From: Microvirga arsenatis
Lineage (GTDB): Bacteria; Pseudomonadota; Alphaproteobacteria; Rhizobiales; Beijerinckiaceae
NCBI RefSeq assembly: GCF_009910705.1
Contig: NZ_JAAAXJ010000004.1
Location: 310,001-374,000, forward strand
Direction of reading: 5' to 3'
Length of the DNA stretch: 64,000 bases
This document shows positions 54,049 to 63,613 of the stretch, in pieces. Made by a program: the position numbers and the translations under genes. The notes below the pieces were generated by a model that saw only the letters and a list, made by a program, of their open reading frames with translations, had not been told where the DNA came from and did not search any database. Every line of letters starts with the position of its first letter. Position 1 is the first letter of the stretch.

Positions 54049-54663
54049 CTAGGTGCGGTCGAAGATGTCTGGCTGCAGCTTCCCGATCTTCAGTAGATGC
54101 TGCAGGGCGTATGCCACTGAAAGCGCATCATCGAGCGCATCATGTCCCTGCAACGGGGTATGCTCGATGCCATAGTAATCTGCGAGTTTGTTGCTGGGAG
54201 TCCTCCCGATATCTTCTATCGGCATCCCAGCCCCGATGAAGAGCTTGACGGCATTGTCAAACCGGTGAGCCGGAATGGGCCATTGAATGCCCGCAATATA
54301 GCAGCTGATGGCGACCATGTTCAGCTCGTCCTTGCCCCATGACCAGAATCTTACCCCAGCCGAGAAGCGGTCGAAGTCCTCCAGGGCTTCCTGCAATGGC
54401 AGCCCATCGGTACAGATATTTTCCTCGGTGATGCCGGTCAGATGAGTGAAGAACGGATCGATAGCATAGCGATTGCCAAATCGGTCTATTGGCTGAACGT
54501 AGGCTCTAAATCTATCCAGGAGAGGGAAGCCACCCTCCAACCCAAGCTTCACAGCGCCGATCTGTGCGATAACTGGATCAGGGTCGTGAGCGGCGCACCA
54601 GAATCTGCTTTGTGAGCCCTGAATGCAAAGGAATTCGCAGTCAAATATGATGGCGGTCTTCAC
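54049..54663 (-). CDS. DEDDh 3'-5' exonuclease domain protein
   Basis: 204 aa, cytoplasmic. Exo I is IIFDCEFLCIQG (Asp and Glu metal ligands), Exo II centres on FWSWGKDELNM, and Exo III is LQGHDALDDALSVAYAL (His and Asp), as in DEDDh nucleases such as DnaQ, RNase T and oligoribonuclease. No polymerase or other domain is present, so DNA or RNA as substrate cannot be told. Base composition is visibly lower in GC than the neighbouring genes, hinting at transfer. Its end lies 43 nt from the GNAT gene. Confidence 0.85.
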   Translation of the reverse strand: MKTAIIFDCEFLCIQGSQSRFWCAAHDPDPVIAQIGAVKLGLEGGFPLLDRFRAYVQPIDRFGNRYAIDPFFTHLTGITEENICTDGLPLQEALEDFDRFSAGVRFWSWGKDELNMVAISCYIAGIQWPIPAHRFDNAVKLFIGAGMPIEDIGRTPSNKLADYYGIEHTPLQGHDALDDALSVAYALQHLLKIGKLQPDIFDRT

Positions 54664-54739
54664 GTTGGCATCCTCTGCATCGGATCAGCGCTTATGGAAT
54701 TGTTTTCGCGATGCTGCGGATTTGCAAGCTTGTAACCTC

Positions 54740-54773
54740 ATAAAGAAAAGCCCCGGCTTTGGGCCGGGGCTTT
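54740..54773 (-). terminator. Rho-independent terminator of the Bax inhibitor-1-like gene
   Basis: AAAGCCCCGGC (54773-54763) pairs with GCCGGGGCTTT (54757-54747) and is followed on the minus strand by TCTTTAT. It lies 24 nt behind the stop at 54797. Confidence 0.85.
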
Positions 54774-54796
54774 CGTGAGAGCGTCTGCTCCGTTCC

Positions 54797-55561
54797 TTAC
54801 TCGTTGCGGTTGCCCACGAGCGCGAGGAGGAACTGGAACATGTTGATGAAGTCCAGGTACAGGGTCAGGGCGCCGAACACGGAGGCCTTGCCGGCAGCCT
54901 CGGAGTCGAAGTTGCCGTACAGGTACATCTCCTTCAGCTTCTGCGTGTCGTAGGCGGTGAGGCCTGCGAAGATCAGCACGCCGATCACGGAGATGGCGAA
55001 CTGCAGCATCGCCCAGCCGACGAAGATGTTCACGATCGAGGCCAGGATCAGGCCGACGAGGCCCATCATCAGGAACGAGCCCATGCCCGACAGGCTGCGG
55101 TTCGTGGTGTAGCCCCAGAGCGACAGCGAGCCGAAGGCCGCCGCCGTGATGAAGAACACCTGGACGACGCTCGCGCCGGTATAGACGAGGAGCAGCGTCG
55201 AGAGCGAGGCACCCATCACCGCCGCGAAGGCGAAGAAGGTGGTGCGGGCGGACGCCGCCGACATCCGGTCCATCCGGAAGGAGAACATGAAGATGAAGGC
55301 CAGAGGCGCCAGGGCGATCACCCACTTCAGAGGCGACGTATAGAGGAGTTGACCGAATGCGGTCAGTGCTCTCCTGCCGGTGTCGTCGGTGGTGATGGCG
55401 GCCATGTTGAGGCCGAGCGCGACCAGGGCCGAGATGGCCAGGCCCAGGACCATGTTGTTGTAGACGCCGAGCATGAAGGCGCGCAGGCCCTGGTCGACCT
55501 GAGCCGCCGTCCGGGCAAAGCCGGTGCCATAGGCGTGTTGGTTTTGCTCATACGGTTGCAT
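54797..55561 (-). CDS. Bax inhibitor-1/YccA family membrane protein
   Basis: 254 aa with about seven membrane helices. The BI-1 hallmarks are FMLGVYNNMVLGLAISALVA near the start, GLTAYDTQKLKEMY (conserved tyrosine and aspartate) and ALTLYLDFINMFQFLL at the C-terminus. Family members are pH-sensitive calcium leak channels or modulators of membrane proteases such as FtsH. ATG at 55561 is chosen because the earlier open frame adds a region with no family match. It is monocistronic, between two terminators. Confidence 0.93.
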   Translation of the reverse strand: MQPYEQNQHAYGTGFARTAAQVDQGLRAFMLGVYNNMVLGLAISALVALGLNMAAITTDDTGRRALTAFGQLLYTSPLKWVIALAPLAFIFMFSFRMDRMSAASARTTFFAFAAVMGASLSTLLLVYTGASVVQVFFITAAAFGSLSLWGYTTNRSLSGMGSFLMMGLVGLILASIVNIFVGWAMLQFAISVIGVLIFAGLTAYDTQKLKEMYLYGNFDSEAAGKASVFGALTLYLDFINMFQFLLALVGNRNE

Positions 55562-55710
55562 CGGAGTCCTTTCTCGCGGTGTCCCGTTGATGTTCCCTCG
55601 AAAGGCTGGGAAGTCAGCCCTCGGTCGCCGCAGATGCGGGCGACATGCAAAATATGAGGGGGCTGCCTGCGTTCCGCAAGGGGGAGAGCCAAGCTTCAAA
55701 CCTTCGTGAC

Positions 55711-55749
55711 AGAGAAAAACGGGGAGCACGGTCGATGCTGCTCCCCGTT
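55711..55749 (-). terminator. Rho-independent terminator of the FtsX-like transporter operon
   Basis: AACGGGGAGCA (minus strand, 55749-55739) pairs with TGCTCCCCGTT (55728-55718), and TTTTTCTCT follows. It lies 44 nt behind the permease stop at 55793 and before the Bax inhibitor-1 gene. Confidence 0.88.
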
Positions 55750-55792
55750 CGACTGTCCCGACCCTCCATCACCGTCGCGGGCGAGCGCGAGG

Positions 55793-58381
55793 TTAAAGAT
55801 TTCTTAAATATTGCGCCGGTTTTTGACTGAGGATCCGCCAGGTTCCCACCAGGCCTAATCCAACGCTCACGAGCACGGCGAGGGCGGAAGCCAGGAGCGC
55901 GCCCGACAAATCTAAGGCAAAGCTTAGGTTCATGATGCGCTCGACGATGAAATAGGCGGCGAACGTGCCGGCCAGAAGCCCGAAGACGGCGGTGGCGACT
56001 CCGAGAAGCCCGTACTCGAGGGCATAGGCGGAGAGGAGTCGCGCCCTCGTGGCCCCAAGGGTCTTGAGCACCACCGCATCGTAGAGCCGGGCCCGGTGCC
56101 CGGCCGCGAGCGCGCCCGCCAGCACCAGAAGGCTGGCGATCAGCGCAATCGCGCTTGCGCCCCGAATCGCCATCACGAGCTGCGAGACCACGTCGTTGAC
56201 CGCCTCCAGGGCATCCTTCACCCGCACGCTCGTGACCATCGGATAGGCCTGCGCGGCGCGACGCAGGATCCGGGCGTCGAGCGCCGCATCCGAGCCGTTC
56301 GGGAAGGTGACGGTGGCCAGATGCGTGTGCGGCGCGCCGGCGAAGGTGTTGGGCGAGAACACCATCACGAAGTTGATCCCCATGGAGCGCCACTCCACCT
56401 CGCGCAGGTTGAAGATGGTGGCGGAGATGTTGCGGCCGAGCACGTTCACCGTGATCTCGTCGCCGATCTTCAGCCCCAGGCCCTCGGCGATCTTCTGGTC
56501 GAAGGAGACCAGCGGCTTGCCGCGGTAGTCTTCAGGCCACCACTCGCCCTGAACGATCTTCGAACCCTCCGGCGGCACCCTGGAATAGGTGATGCCGCGG
56601 TCGCCCGAGAGCACCCAGGCCACGTCCTCGGCCGCCTTGATCTCGGAGACGGGACGGCCGCCGAGGGTGACGAGCCGTCCGCGCATCATCGGCACGCGCT
56701 CGATCTGGGCATCGGAGGCCTGGCCCTTGAGGAAGCCCTCGAAGGCATCCGCCTGCTGGTTCGGGATGTCGAGGAAGAAGAAGCTCGGCGCCCGCTGCGG
56801 CAGGCTCTGGGTAAGCTGCCGGGTCAGGTTGGCGTCGATGAGCGCGAGCGTCACCAGGAGCGTGATGCCAAGCCCCAGCGACAGCACCAGGGAGGGCGTG
56901 AGCGCCCCGGGCCGGTGGATGTTGGCGAGCGCGAGCCGCGGCGCCGTCCGGCGCGGGCGCGGCAGGCGGCGGGCGAGCGCCATGATGCCGAAGGCGACGA
57001 GCCGCAGCAGCGCGAAGGAGCCCGCGGCGGCACCCACGAACATCAGAGCCACCCGTCGGTCATAGGCCGCCAGCAGCGACAGCGCCACGAGCGCCACGAC
57101 GGAGAGCGCCAGCGCCGTCACGTAGCGCTTGCGCGGCCAGCGGCGCTCCGGATCGATCTGGTCGCGGAAGAGGCCGGAGACCGGCACGTCATGGGCTCTT
57201 CCTAAGGGCGCGATGGCGAAGACGAGGGCGGTGAGCGCCCCGTAGAGCAGGGCGATGCCGAGCTCGCTCCAGGCGAGCGTCGGCTGGATCGGAATCGGCA
57301 GGAGATGGCCGAACAATCCGGTGATCGCGAAGGGCAGGGCCGCCCCGAAAGCGAGGCCGATAGCGATGCCGACAGCTGCGATCAACATCACCTGGGTGAG
57401 ATAGAGCATCACCACCTGCCCGCCCGGCGCGCCCAAGCTCTTGAGGGTGGCGATGGAGGCGCGCTTGCGGTCGACGAAACCGCGCACCGCGTTGGCGACG
57501 CCGACGCCGCCGACGAGCAGGGCCGTCAGGCCGACGAGGGTGAGGAACTGGGTGAAGCGCTCGATGTTGCGGGCAAAGCGCGGATCGGCGTTGAGCCGCG
57601 TGCGGATGTTCCAGCCCGCCTCCGGCAGGACGCGGCCCGCCTCGGCCTCGATCCGGGTCAACCCTTCTTCCGTCGAAAGCTCCGGCGGCAGGGTGAGCCG
57701 GTAGGTCCAGCGCACGAGGCTGCCGGGCTGCACCAGGCCTGTGGCGGCAAGCGCCTCCCGGGAGAGCAGGAGCCGCGGCCCGAAGCCGATGCCGTCGGCG
57801 ATCTTGTCGGGCTCGGACACGAGCCGGGCGCGCAGCTCCACCGTAGCGGCGCCCACCGTCACCCGGTCGCCCACCTTGAGGTCGAGGCGCGCGAGCAGGG
57901 CCGGATCGACCGCCGCCCCGAAGGCGCCGCCGCGCTCGGCGAAAAGATCGGCGGCGGTGAGCTGGGGATCGGTTTCGAGGGTGCCGACGGTGGGATAGCC
58001 GCCATCGACCGCCTTCATCTCCACGAGTCCCGAGCCCTTGTCGCCGGCCACGGCCATGGCCCGCATGGAGGCGATCACGTTGACCCGGCCCTTCGACTCC
58101 AGGAACGCCCGTTCAGGTGCACCCGCCTCCCGCTGGATCAGGGAGAAGGCCATGTCGCCACCGAGGATCCGCCTCCCCTCGCGGGAGATGCCCTCCGTGA
58201 GCGACCGGGACAGGGAGGCGACGCTCGCAATCGCTGCGACGCCGAGCGCGATGCAGGCGAGAAAGATGCCGAAGCCTCTCAGGCCCGCACGCAACTCGCG
58301 CAGGGCGAGGCGCAGGAGAAGCGGCAGGCGGGACGCGGATGACGGTCGCTTCTGCGGCGTGGCGGGAAGGGTTCCGTGCAT
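55793..58381 (-). CDS. ybbP: ABC transporter permease, FtsX-like (YbbP type)
   Basis: 862 aa. A first membrane helix (about 35-56), a large periplasmic part (57-265), three helices (about 270-385), three or four helices (about 425-475, 500-525), a second periplasmic part (about 525-725) and three C-terminal helices (about 740-845). Two FtsX domains with GLTALLVGGVGVANAVRGFV and VVLKTLGATRARLLSAYALE are seen. This is the mechanotransmission or lipid-export type ABC permease. It is 12 nt behind its ATPase gene. The pair lies divergent from a TesA-type esterase, the same grouping as in E. coli tesA-ybbA-ybbP. Confidence 0.92.
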   Translation of the reverse strand: MHGTLPATPQKRPSSASRLPLLLRLALRELRAGLRGFGIFLACIALGVAAIASVASLSRSLTEGISREGRRILGGDMAFSLIQREAGAPERAFLESKGRVNVIASMRAMAVAGDKGSGLVEMKAVDGGYPTVGTLETDPQLTAADLFAERGGAFGAAVDPALLARLDLKVGDRVTVGAATVELRARLVSEPDKIADGIGFGPRLLLSREALAATGLVQPGSLVRWTYRLTLPPELSTEEGLTRIEAEAGRVLPEAGWNIRTRLNADPRFARNIERFTQFLTLVGLTALLVGGVGVANAVRGFVDRKRASIATLKSLGAPGGQVVMLYLTQVMLIAAVGIAIGLAFGAALPFAITGLFGHLLPIPIQPTLAWSELGIALLYGALTALVFAIAPLGRAHDVPVSGLFRDQIDPERRWPRKRYVTALALSVVALVALSLLAAYDRRVALMFVGAAAGSFALLRLVAFGIMALARRLPRPRRTAPRLALANIHRPGALTPSLVLSLGLGITLLVTLALIDANLTRQLTQSLPQRAPSFFFLDIPNQQADAFEGFLKGQASDAQIERVPMMRGRLVTLGGRPVSEIKAAEDVAWVLSGDRGITYSRVPPEGSKIVQGEWWPEDYRGKPLVSFDQKIAEGLGLKIGDEITVNVLGRNISATIFNLREVEWRSMGINFVMVFSPNTFAGAPHTHLATVTFPNGSDAALDARILRRAAQAYPMVTSVRVKDALEAVNDVVSQLVMAIRGASAIALIASLLVLAGALAAGHRARLYDAVVLKTLGATRARLLSAYALEYGLLGVATAVFGLLAGTFAAYFIVERIMNLSFALDLSGALLASALAVLVSVGLGLVGTWRILSQKPAQYLRNL

Positions 58382-58393
58382 GAGCCTGCTCCC

Positions 58394-59086
<693 letters not shown>

Positions 59087-59158
59087 GCCCGTTCACCCGA
59101 TCTGTTGGAAACTTGGAAAGTCACCGGTTCTAGTCCGGTAGAGATGGGAAGCCTATCG

Positions 59159-59821
59159 ATGAAGCGCCAATCCGGCCCATTCATGACGATCATTTTTGCG
59201 TGTGCAGCGGCCCTGGCCGCCCTGATCGCTCCCCTCGCCCCGGCCCAGGCGCAGGGCCGGCCCATCCGCCTCGTGGCTTTCGGCGACAGCCTGACGGCCG
59301 GCTACGGCCTGCCGCAGGAGGCCGCTTTTCCCGTGGTGCTGGAACGGGCGCTGAAGGCCAGGGGCCACAGCGTGGAGATCGCCAATGCGGGCGTCTCCGG
59401 CGACACCACCTCCGGCGGCCTCGACCGCCTCGACTGGTCCGTGCCCGACGGCACCGACGGGGTGATCCTGGAGCTTGGCGCCAACGACATGCTGCGGGGG
59501 CTCGACCCGGCCGGGATCCGCAGGAACCTCGAGGCCATCGTGGAGCGGTTGAAGGCCCGCAACATCCCGGTGATGCTTGCGGGCATGTACGCCACGCGTA
59601 ATCTCGGCCCGGACTACATCGCGAAGTTCGATCCCATCCACCAGGAGATTGCGAAGAAGCACGACCTTGTGCTCTATCCCTTCTTCCTGGACGGGGTCGC
59701 CGGCGACCGCTCCCTCAACCTGCCCGACGGAATCCACCCGACGGCGAAGGGGATCGAGATCATCGTCGGGCGCATCCTGCCCACCGTCGAGAGCTTTCTC
59801 GCCCGCATCGCCCAGCGCTGA
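59159..59821 (+). CDS. tesA: Arylesterase/lysophospholipase L1-like (TesA) SGNH hydrolase
   Basis: 220 aa, exported by a signal peptide ending near AQAQ (residue 32). The SGNH blocks are present: nucleophile Ser in VAFGDSLTAGYGLP, Gly in GVSGDTTSGG, Asn in LELGANDMLRG and the Asp-His pair in LPDGIHPTAKG. It hydrolyses esters or thioesters in the periplasm. ATG at 59159 is chosen because GGGAAG lies 9 nt upstream; ATGs at 59144 and 59183 are alternatives. It is divergent from the ybbA-ybbP operon, as in E. coli. Confidence 0.92.
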   Translation: MKRQSGPFMTIIFACAAALAALIAPLAPAQAQGRPIRLVAFGDSLTAGYGLPQEAAFPVVLERALKARGHSVEIANAGVSGDTTSGGLDRLDWSVPDGTDGVILELGANDMLRGLDPAGIRRNLEAIVERLKARNIPVMLAGMYATRNLGPDYIAKFDPIHQEIAKKHDLVLYPFFLDGVAGDRSLNLPDGIHPTAKGIEIIVGRILPTVESFLARIAQR

Positions 59822-59887
59822 TCTTCATCAGCGCCTCATTCTTGCCTGAACGCGGCGGATCCTTATCGCCGCGAGGAGCCTGGACCT

Positions 59888-60931
59888 ATGGAATATCGCC
59901 GCCTCGGCCGCACGGACCTCAATGTCAGCCTCATCTGCCTCGGCACCATGACCTGGGGCGAGCAGAACACGGAGGCCGATGGCCACGCGCAGATGGACTA
60001 CGCCCTCGATCAGGGCGTCAACTTCTTCGACACCGCCGAGCTCTACTCGATCCCGCCCCGTCCCGAGACGCAAGGGTCCACGGAGCGGATCATCGGCTCC
60101 TGGTTCAAGGCGCGCGGCACCCGCGACAAGGTGATTCTCGCCACCAAGGTGGTGGGCCGCTCCGACAGCACATGGTACAGGGACGACGGCTCCAAGGCCG
60201 AGCTCTCCCGGGCGCAGATCGAGGAGGCGGTGAACAAGAGCCTGAAGCGCCTCCAGACCGACTACATCGACCTCTACCAGATCCACTGGCCCGACCGCCC
60301 CATGCCCTGGGGGTCGAACCCGACGATCTTCAAGCACCAGGAGGGGGATTCCCACCCCATCGCGGAGACGGTGGAGATCATGACCGACCTGGTGAAGGCC
60401 GGGAAGATCCGCCATTTCGGCCTCTCCAACGAGAGCGCCTGGGGCACCATGACCTTTCTCAAGCACGCGGAGGCCAAGGGCCTGGCGCGGGCGCAGTCGG
60501 TGCAGAACGCCTACAACCTCCTCAACCGCACCTACGAGGTGGCGCTGGCCGAGGTGACGATGCAGGAGAACGTGAGCCTGCTCGCCTACTCGCCGCTGGC
60601 TCAAGGCTATCTCACGGGCAAGTATCTCGACGGCGCCCGCCCGCCGGGAGCGCGCACGACCCTCTTCAACCGCGGGCAGCGCTACGAGAACCCGACCGCG
60701 GAGGCCGCGATCCGCAAATACATCGCGCTCGCCCGGGAGTTCGGGCTCGATCCGGCCCAGATGGCACTCGCCTTCGTCAACTCGCGCCCCTTCGTGACGT
60801 CCAACATCATCGGCGCGACCTCGATGGAGCAGCTGAAGACGGACATCGCCTCCATCAACGTGTCGATCACCCCGGAGCTGGAAAAGCGCATCAACGCCAT
60901 CCACGTCGAGCACTGCAACCCGTGCCCGTAA
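59888..60931 (+). CDS. tas: NADP(H)-dependent aldo/keto reductase (Tas-like)
   Basis: 347 aa, cytoplasmic. MEYRRLGRTDLNVSLICLGT opens the AKR barrel, GEQNTEADGHAQMDYALDQG and PPRPETQGSTERIIGSW match E. coli Tas closely, and the catalytic Asp, Tyr, Lys and His are in FDTAELYS, ATKVVGR and YQIHWPDRP. Length equals Tas (346 aa). Substrate unknown. A region of compound repeats follows its stop. Confidence 0.9.
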   Translation: MEYRRLGRTDLNVSLICLGTMTWGEQNTEADGHAQMDYALDQGVNFFDTAELYSIPPRPETQGSTERIIGSWFKARGTRDKVILATKVVGRSDSTWYRDDGSKAELSRAQIEEAVNKSLKRLQTDYIDLYQIHWPDRPMPWGSNPTIFKHQEGDSHPIAETVEIMTDLVKAGKIRHFGLSNESAWGTMTFLKHAEAKGLARAQSVQNAYNLLNRTYEVALAEVTMQENVSLLAYSPLAQGYLTGKYLDGARPPGARTTLFNRGQRYENPTAEAAIRKYIALAREFGLDPAQMALAFVNSRPFVTSNIIGATSMEQLKTDIASINVSITPELEKRINAIHVEHCNPCP

Positions 60932-60940
60932 CGATTCAGA

Positions 60941-61170
60941 GCGTCATTCCGGACGGCGTAAGCCGATCCGGGATCGTGTTAGCCAGTCTAGTACTGTCAT
61001 TCCGGGGCCGCGCAGCGGAGCCCGGAATCCATAAACACGACCTTAGTTAATCTAGGAACTGTTAGCGGTTATAGATTCCCGCTTACGCGGGAATGACAGC
61101 GTTGAGTTTCTGGTGCGTTGTTCTGCACACGATCCCGGATCTTCGCTACGCTTCGTCCGGGATGACACCT
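60941..61170. repeat. Compound intergenic repeat of nested palindromes (family 3)
   Basis: The outer parts are inverted copies: GTCATTCCGGACGGCG with ATCCGGGATCGTG (60950-60980) and CACGATCCCGGATC with CGTCCGGGATGAC (61127-61167). Between them lie GTCATTCCGGGGCCGCGC with GGAGCCCGGAATCC (60995-61031) and the hairpin ATTCCCGC-TTAC-GCGGGAAT (61075-61094). Each block is of the short mobile palindrome type common in Hyphomicrobiales. The gap 60932-61237 between the reductase and thpR holds nothing else. Confidence 0.75.
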
Positions 61171-61237
61171 GATAATCCGGAACAAACCCGGCCACCAATC
61201 GTCTGAGTTGGCATCAGCAAGCCTCGGGAGGTGCCGC

Positions 61238-61774
61238 ATGCCACGCCTGTTCACCGGCATCGAGATCCCGGCCGAGATCGCCCTGGCGCTGTCGAGCTTT
61301 CGCGGGGGGCTTCCCGGCGCGCGCTGGGTCGATCCCGAGAACTACCACATCACGCTGCGCTTCATCGGCGACATCGACGAACGGATGGCGGACGACGTGT
61401 GCTCGGCCCTGGGCGACGCGCGCCGGCGCGGCCCGCTCACCCTCACCCTCGACGGGCTCGACAGCTTCGGGGGCTCGAAGCCCCGTGCGGTGTTTGCCAG
61501 GACCTCCGGCAACGGCGAGCTGAGCGAGCTGCAGGCGGAGCAGGAGCGCCTCATGCGCCAGGTGGGTCTCGCCCCCGAGACGCGCAGGTTCACGCCGCAC
61601 GTGACCCTGGCGCGCCTGAAGCATGCCTCTCCGGTCGATGTGGCCGACTACATCGCCACCCGCGGCCACTTCCCCAGGCTCACCTTCACGGCCCGCCGCT
61701 TCGTGCTCTACTCGTCCCGGGCCTCGGTGGGAGGCGGACCCTATGTGATCGAGGCGGCCTATCCCCTCGGCTGA
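61238..61774 (+). CDS. thpR: RNA 2',3'-cyclic phosphodiesterase
   Basis: 178 aa, cytoplasmic. The two HxTx motifs of the 2H phosphoesterases are HITLRFIGDI (about residue 37) and HVTLARLKHA (about 120). RLFTGIEIPAEIALALS and ARWVDPENYHIT are typical of LigT/ThpR proteins, which open 2',3'-cyclic phosphate and can ligate tRNA halves in vitro. ATG at 61238 has a GGGAGGTG site. The histidine phosphatase gene follows after 39 nt. Confidence 0.92.
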   Translation: MPRLFTGIEIPAEIALALSSFRGGLPGARWVDPENYHITLRFIGDIDERMADDVCSALGDARRRGPLTLTLDGLDSFGGSKPRAVFARTSGNGELSELQAEQERLMRQVGLAPETRRFTPHVTLARLKHASPVDVADYIATRGHFPRLTFTARRFVLYSSRASVGGGPYVIEAAYPLG

Positions 61775-61813
61775 GCCTCGACCTGTCCGTGCAGGGCTGT
61801 TACAGCGGCACCC

Positions 61814-62404
61814 ATGGCCTCGCTCGTCTTCCTCACCCACCCCGAAGTGGTCATCGACCCGGGGCAGCCCGTCACCGAATGGCCCCTGAACGCCATCGGA
61901 CGCGCGCGCATGGAGCTTTTCGTGGACCGTCTCGCAGGCCGGCACGTCACGGCCGTCCACGCGAGCACGGAGCGCAAGGCCGAAGACGGGGCCGCCATCG
62001 TGGCGCGGCGCCTGGGGCTCTCCTATGAGACCCATGAGGATCTGGGCGAGAACGACCGCTCCTCCACGGGCTTCATCGCGCCGCCGGAATTCTGGGAGGT
62101 TGTGCGAGCGTTCTTCGGACGCCCGCACGAGAGCATCCGCGGCTGGGAGCGCGCCGTCGATGCGCAGGCCCGCATCGTGAAGGCCGTCGGGCGCATCCTG
62201 CGCGAGGAGGAAACCTCCGGCGACATCGTGGTGGTCTCGCACGGGGCCGTCGGCTGCCTGCTCACCGCCCATCTGCAACAGGTGGAGATCGGCCGGGAGA
62301 GCCGGCCGCGGCATCCGGGCGGCGGATGCTTCATCGTCATCGACCGGGCTTCGTTCACGCTGACGCAGGACTGGCGCGCGATCGAGGATGGGTTTGCGGA
62401 TTAG
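61814..62404 (+). CDS. Histidine phosphatase family protein, variant active site
   Basis: 196 aa, cytoplasmic, phosphoglycerate-mutase-like fold. The usual RHG at the N-terminus reads THPE (VFLTHPEVVIDPGQPVTEW), keeping the His but replacing the Arg with Thr. The second arginine motif is ASTERKAEDGAAIVA and the second catalytic His is in VVVSHGAVGCLL. The protein may be a weak phosphatase or have a non-catalytic role. It lies 39 nt behind thpR. Substrate unknown. Confidence 0.82.
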   Translation: MASLVFLTHPEVVIDPGQPVTEWPLNAIGRARMELFVDRLAGRHVTAVHASTERKAEDGAAIVARRLGLSYETHEDLGENDRSSTGFIAPPEFWEVVRAFFGRPHESIRGWERAVDAQARIVKAVGRILREEETSGDIVVVSHGAVGCLLTAHLQQVEIGRESRPRHPGGGCFIVIDRASFTLTQDWRAIEDGFAD

Positions 62405-62532
62405 GTGATGTTCTCCCCCGCCATTCCGGGCCTGGGCAGCGGGCGCGGAAGGACGATCGATGCGGTTGAGCTTGCATCCCGCCTGCTCTGCAAGTAGCCC
62501 CTCGCTGACAAGCTGCAGGACAACAAGCTTCC

Positions 62533-63549
62533 ATGATCCGCAACCGCATCGCTGAACTGGCGTCCGGCATCGCCCTTTGCGCGGTGATCGCCCTCGCGGC
62601 CGTCATGCTTCAGTGGCTCGAGGAGCATTGGACCGGAAGGCCCTGGCTCGAAGCCCTCGTGATCGCGATCCTGATCGGCACCGCCGTGCGCACCCTCTGG
62701 ACGCCCGGGCCCCGCTGGGCGCCGGGCATCGGCTTCTCCGCCAAAACCCTGCTCGAGATCGCCGTGATGCTGCTCGGTGCCTCGATCAGCTTTCAGGCGG
62801 TGCGCGATGCGGGCCTGAGCCTCGTCCTCGGCATCGCTGCGGTGGTGGCGCTCGCCATCGGCGCGAGCTACGGGCTCGGGCGGGTGCTCGGCCTGCCGAA
62901 GCGGATGGCGGTTCTGGTGGCCTGCGGCAATTCCATCTGCGGCAACTCGGCCATCGCGGCGGTTGCGCCGGTGATCGGCGCCAGACCTGAGGACGTGGCC
63001 TCTGCAATCGCGTTCACCGCCATCCTCGGCGTGGTCGTGGTGCTCGCCCTGCCGCTGCTGGTGCCGCTCCTCGACCTCTCCCCCACCCAGTACGGCGTGC
63101 TCGCGGGGCTCACCGTCTATGCGGTGCCGCAGGTGCTCGCCGCGACCGTGCCGGTGGGCCTCGTCAGCGTGCAGCTCGGCACCCTGGTGAAGCTCGTGCG
63201 CGTGCTGATGCTGGGGCCGGTGGTGCTTGCGCTCTCGGTGCTGGCCGGCCGCGCGACGGAAGGGCCGCGCTCGGGCGTGCCCCTGAACCGGCTCGTCCCC
63301 TGGTTCATCCTGGGTTTCCTGGGCCTCGCCCTCCTGCGCTCCCTCGGCGCCGTTCCGGAGGTGCTCCTGCAGGTGGCGATGCCCGCCGCCACCCTGCTCA
63401 CCATCATCGCCATGGCGGCTTTGGGGCTGGGCGTGGACCTGAAGGTGCTGGGACGGGTCGGCGGGCGGGTGACGCTCGCGGTCACGCTCTCGCTCCTGGT
63501 GCTGCTGGCGATCAGCCTCGGCCTCATCCGCCTGCTCGGCATCGCCTGA
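62533..63549 (+). CDS. YeiH/UPF0324 family membrane protein (putative sulfate exporter)
   Basis: 338 aa with about ten membrane helices. LLEIAVMLLGASISFQAVRD and the central VACGNSICGNSAIAAVAPVI (the conserved CGxSICGxSAI motif) identify the UPF0324/YeiH family, annotated as putative sulfate exporters. It has no adjacent LysR-type regulator, unlike E. coli yeiH. Function is not proven experimentally. Gap upstream (62405-62532) contains no recognised feature. Confidence 0.9.
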   Translation: MIRNRIAELASGIALCAVIALAAVMLQWLEEHWTGRPWLEALVIAILIGTAVRTLWTPGPRWAPGIGFSAKTLLEIAVMLLGASISFQAVRDAGLSLVLGIAAVVALAIGASYGLGRVLGLPKRMAVLVACGNSICGNSAIAAVAPVIGARPEDVASAIAFTAILGVVVVLALPLLVPLLDLSPTQYGVLAGLTVYAVPQVLAATVPVGLVSVQLGTLVKLVRVLMLGPVVLALSVLAGRATEGPRSGVPLNRLVPWFILGFLGLALLRSLGAVPEVLLQVAMPAATLLTIIAMAALGLGVDLKVLGRVGGRVTLAVTLSLLVLLAISLGLIRLLGIA

Positions 63550-63613
63550 GGCCTTGAAACCGGTCGGTCCTGCCTCATCACTAGAGAGCCCTTGTCCACG
63601 GTGAAGCCCGCCC

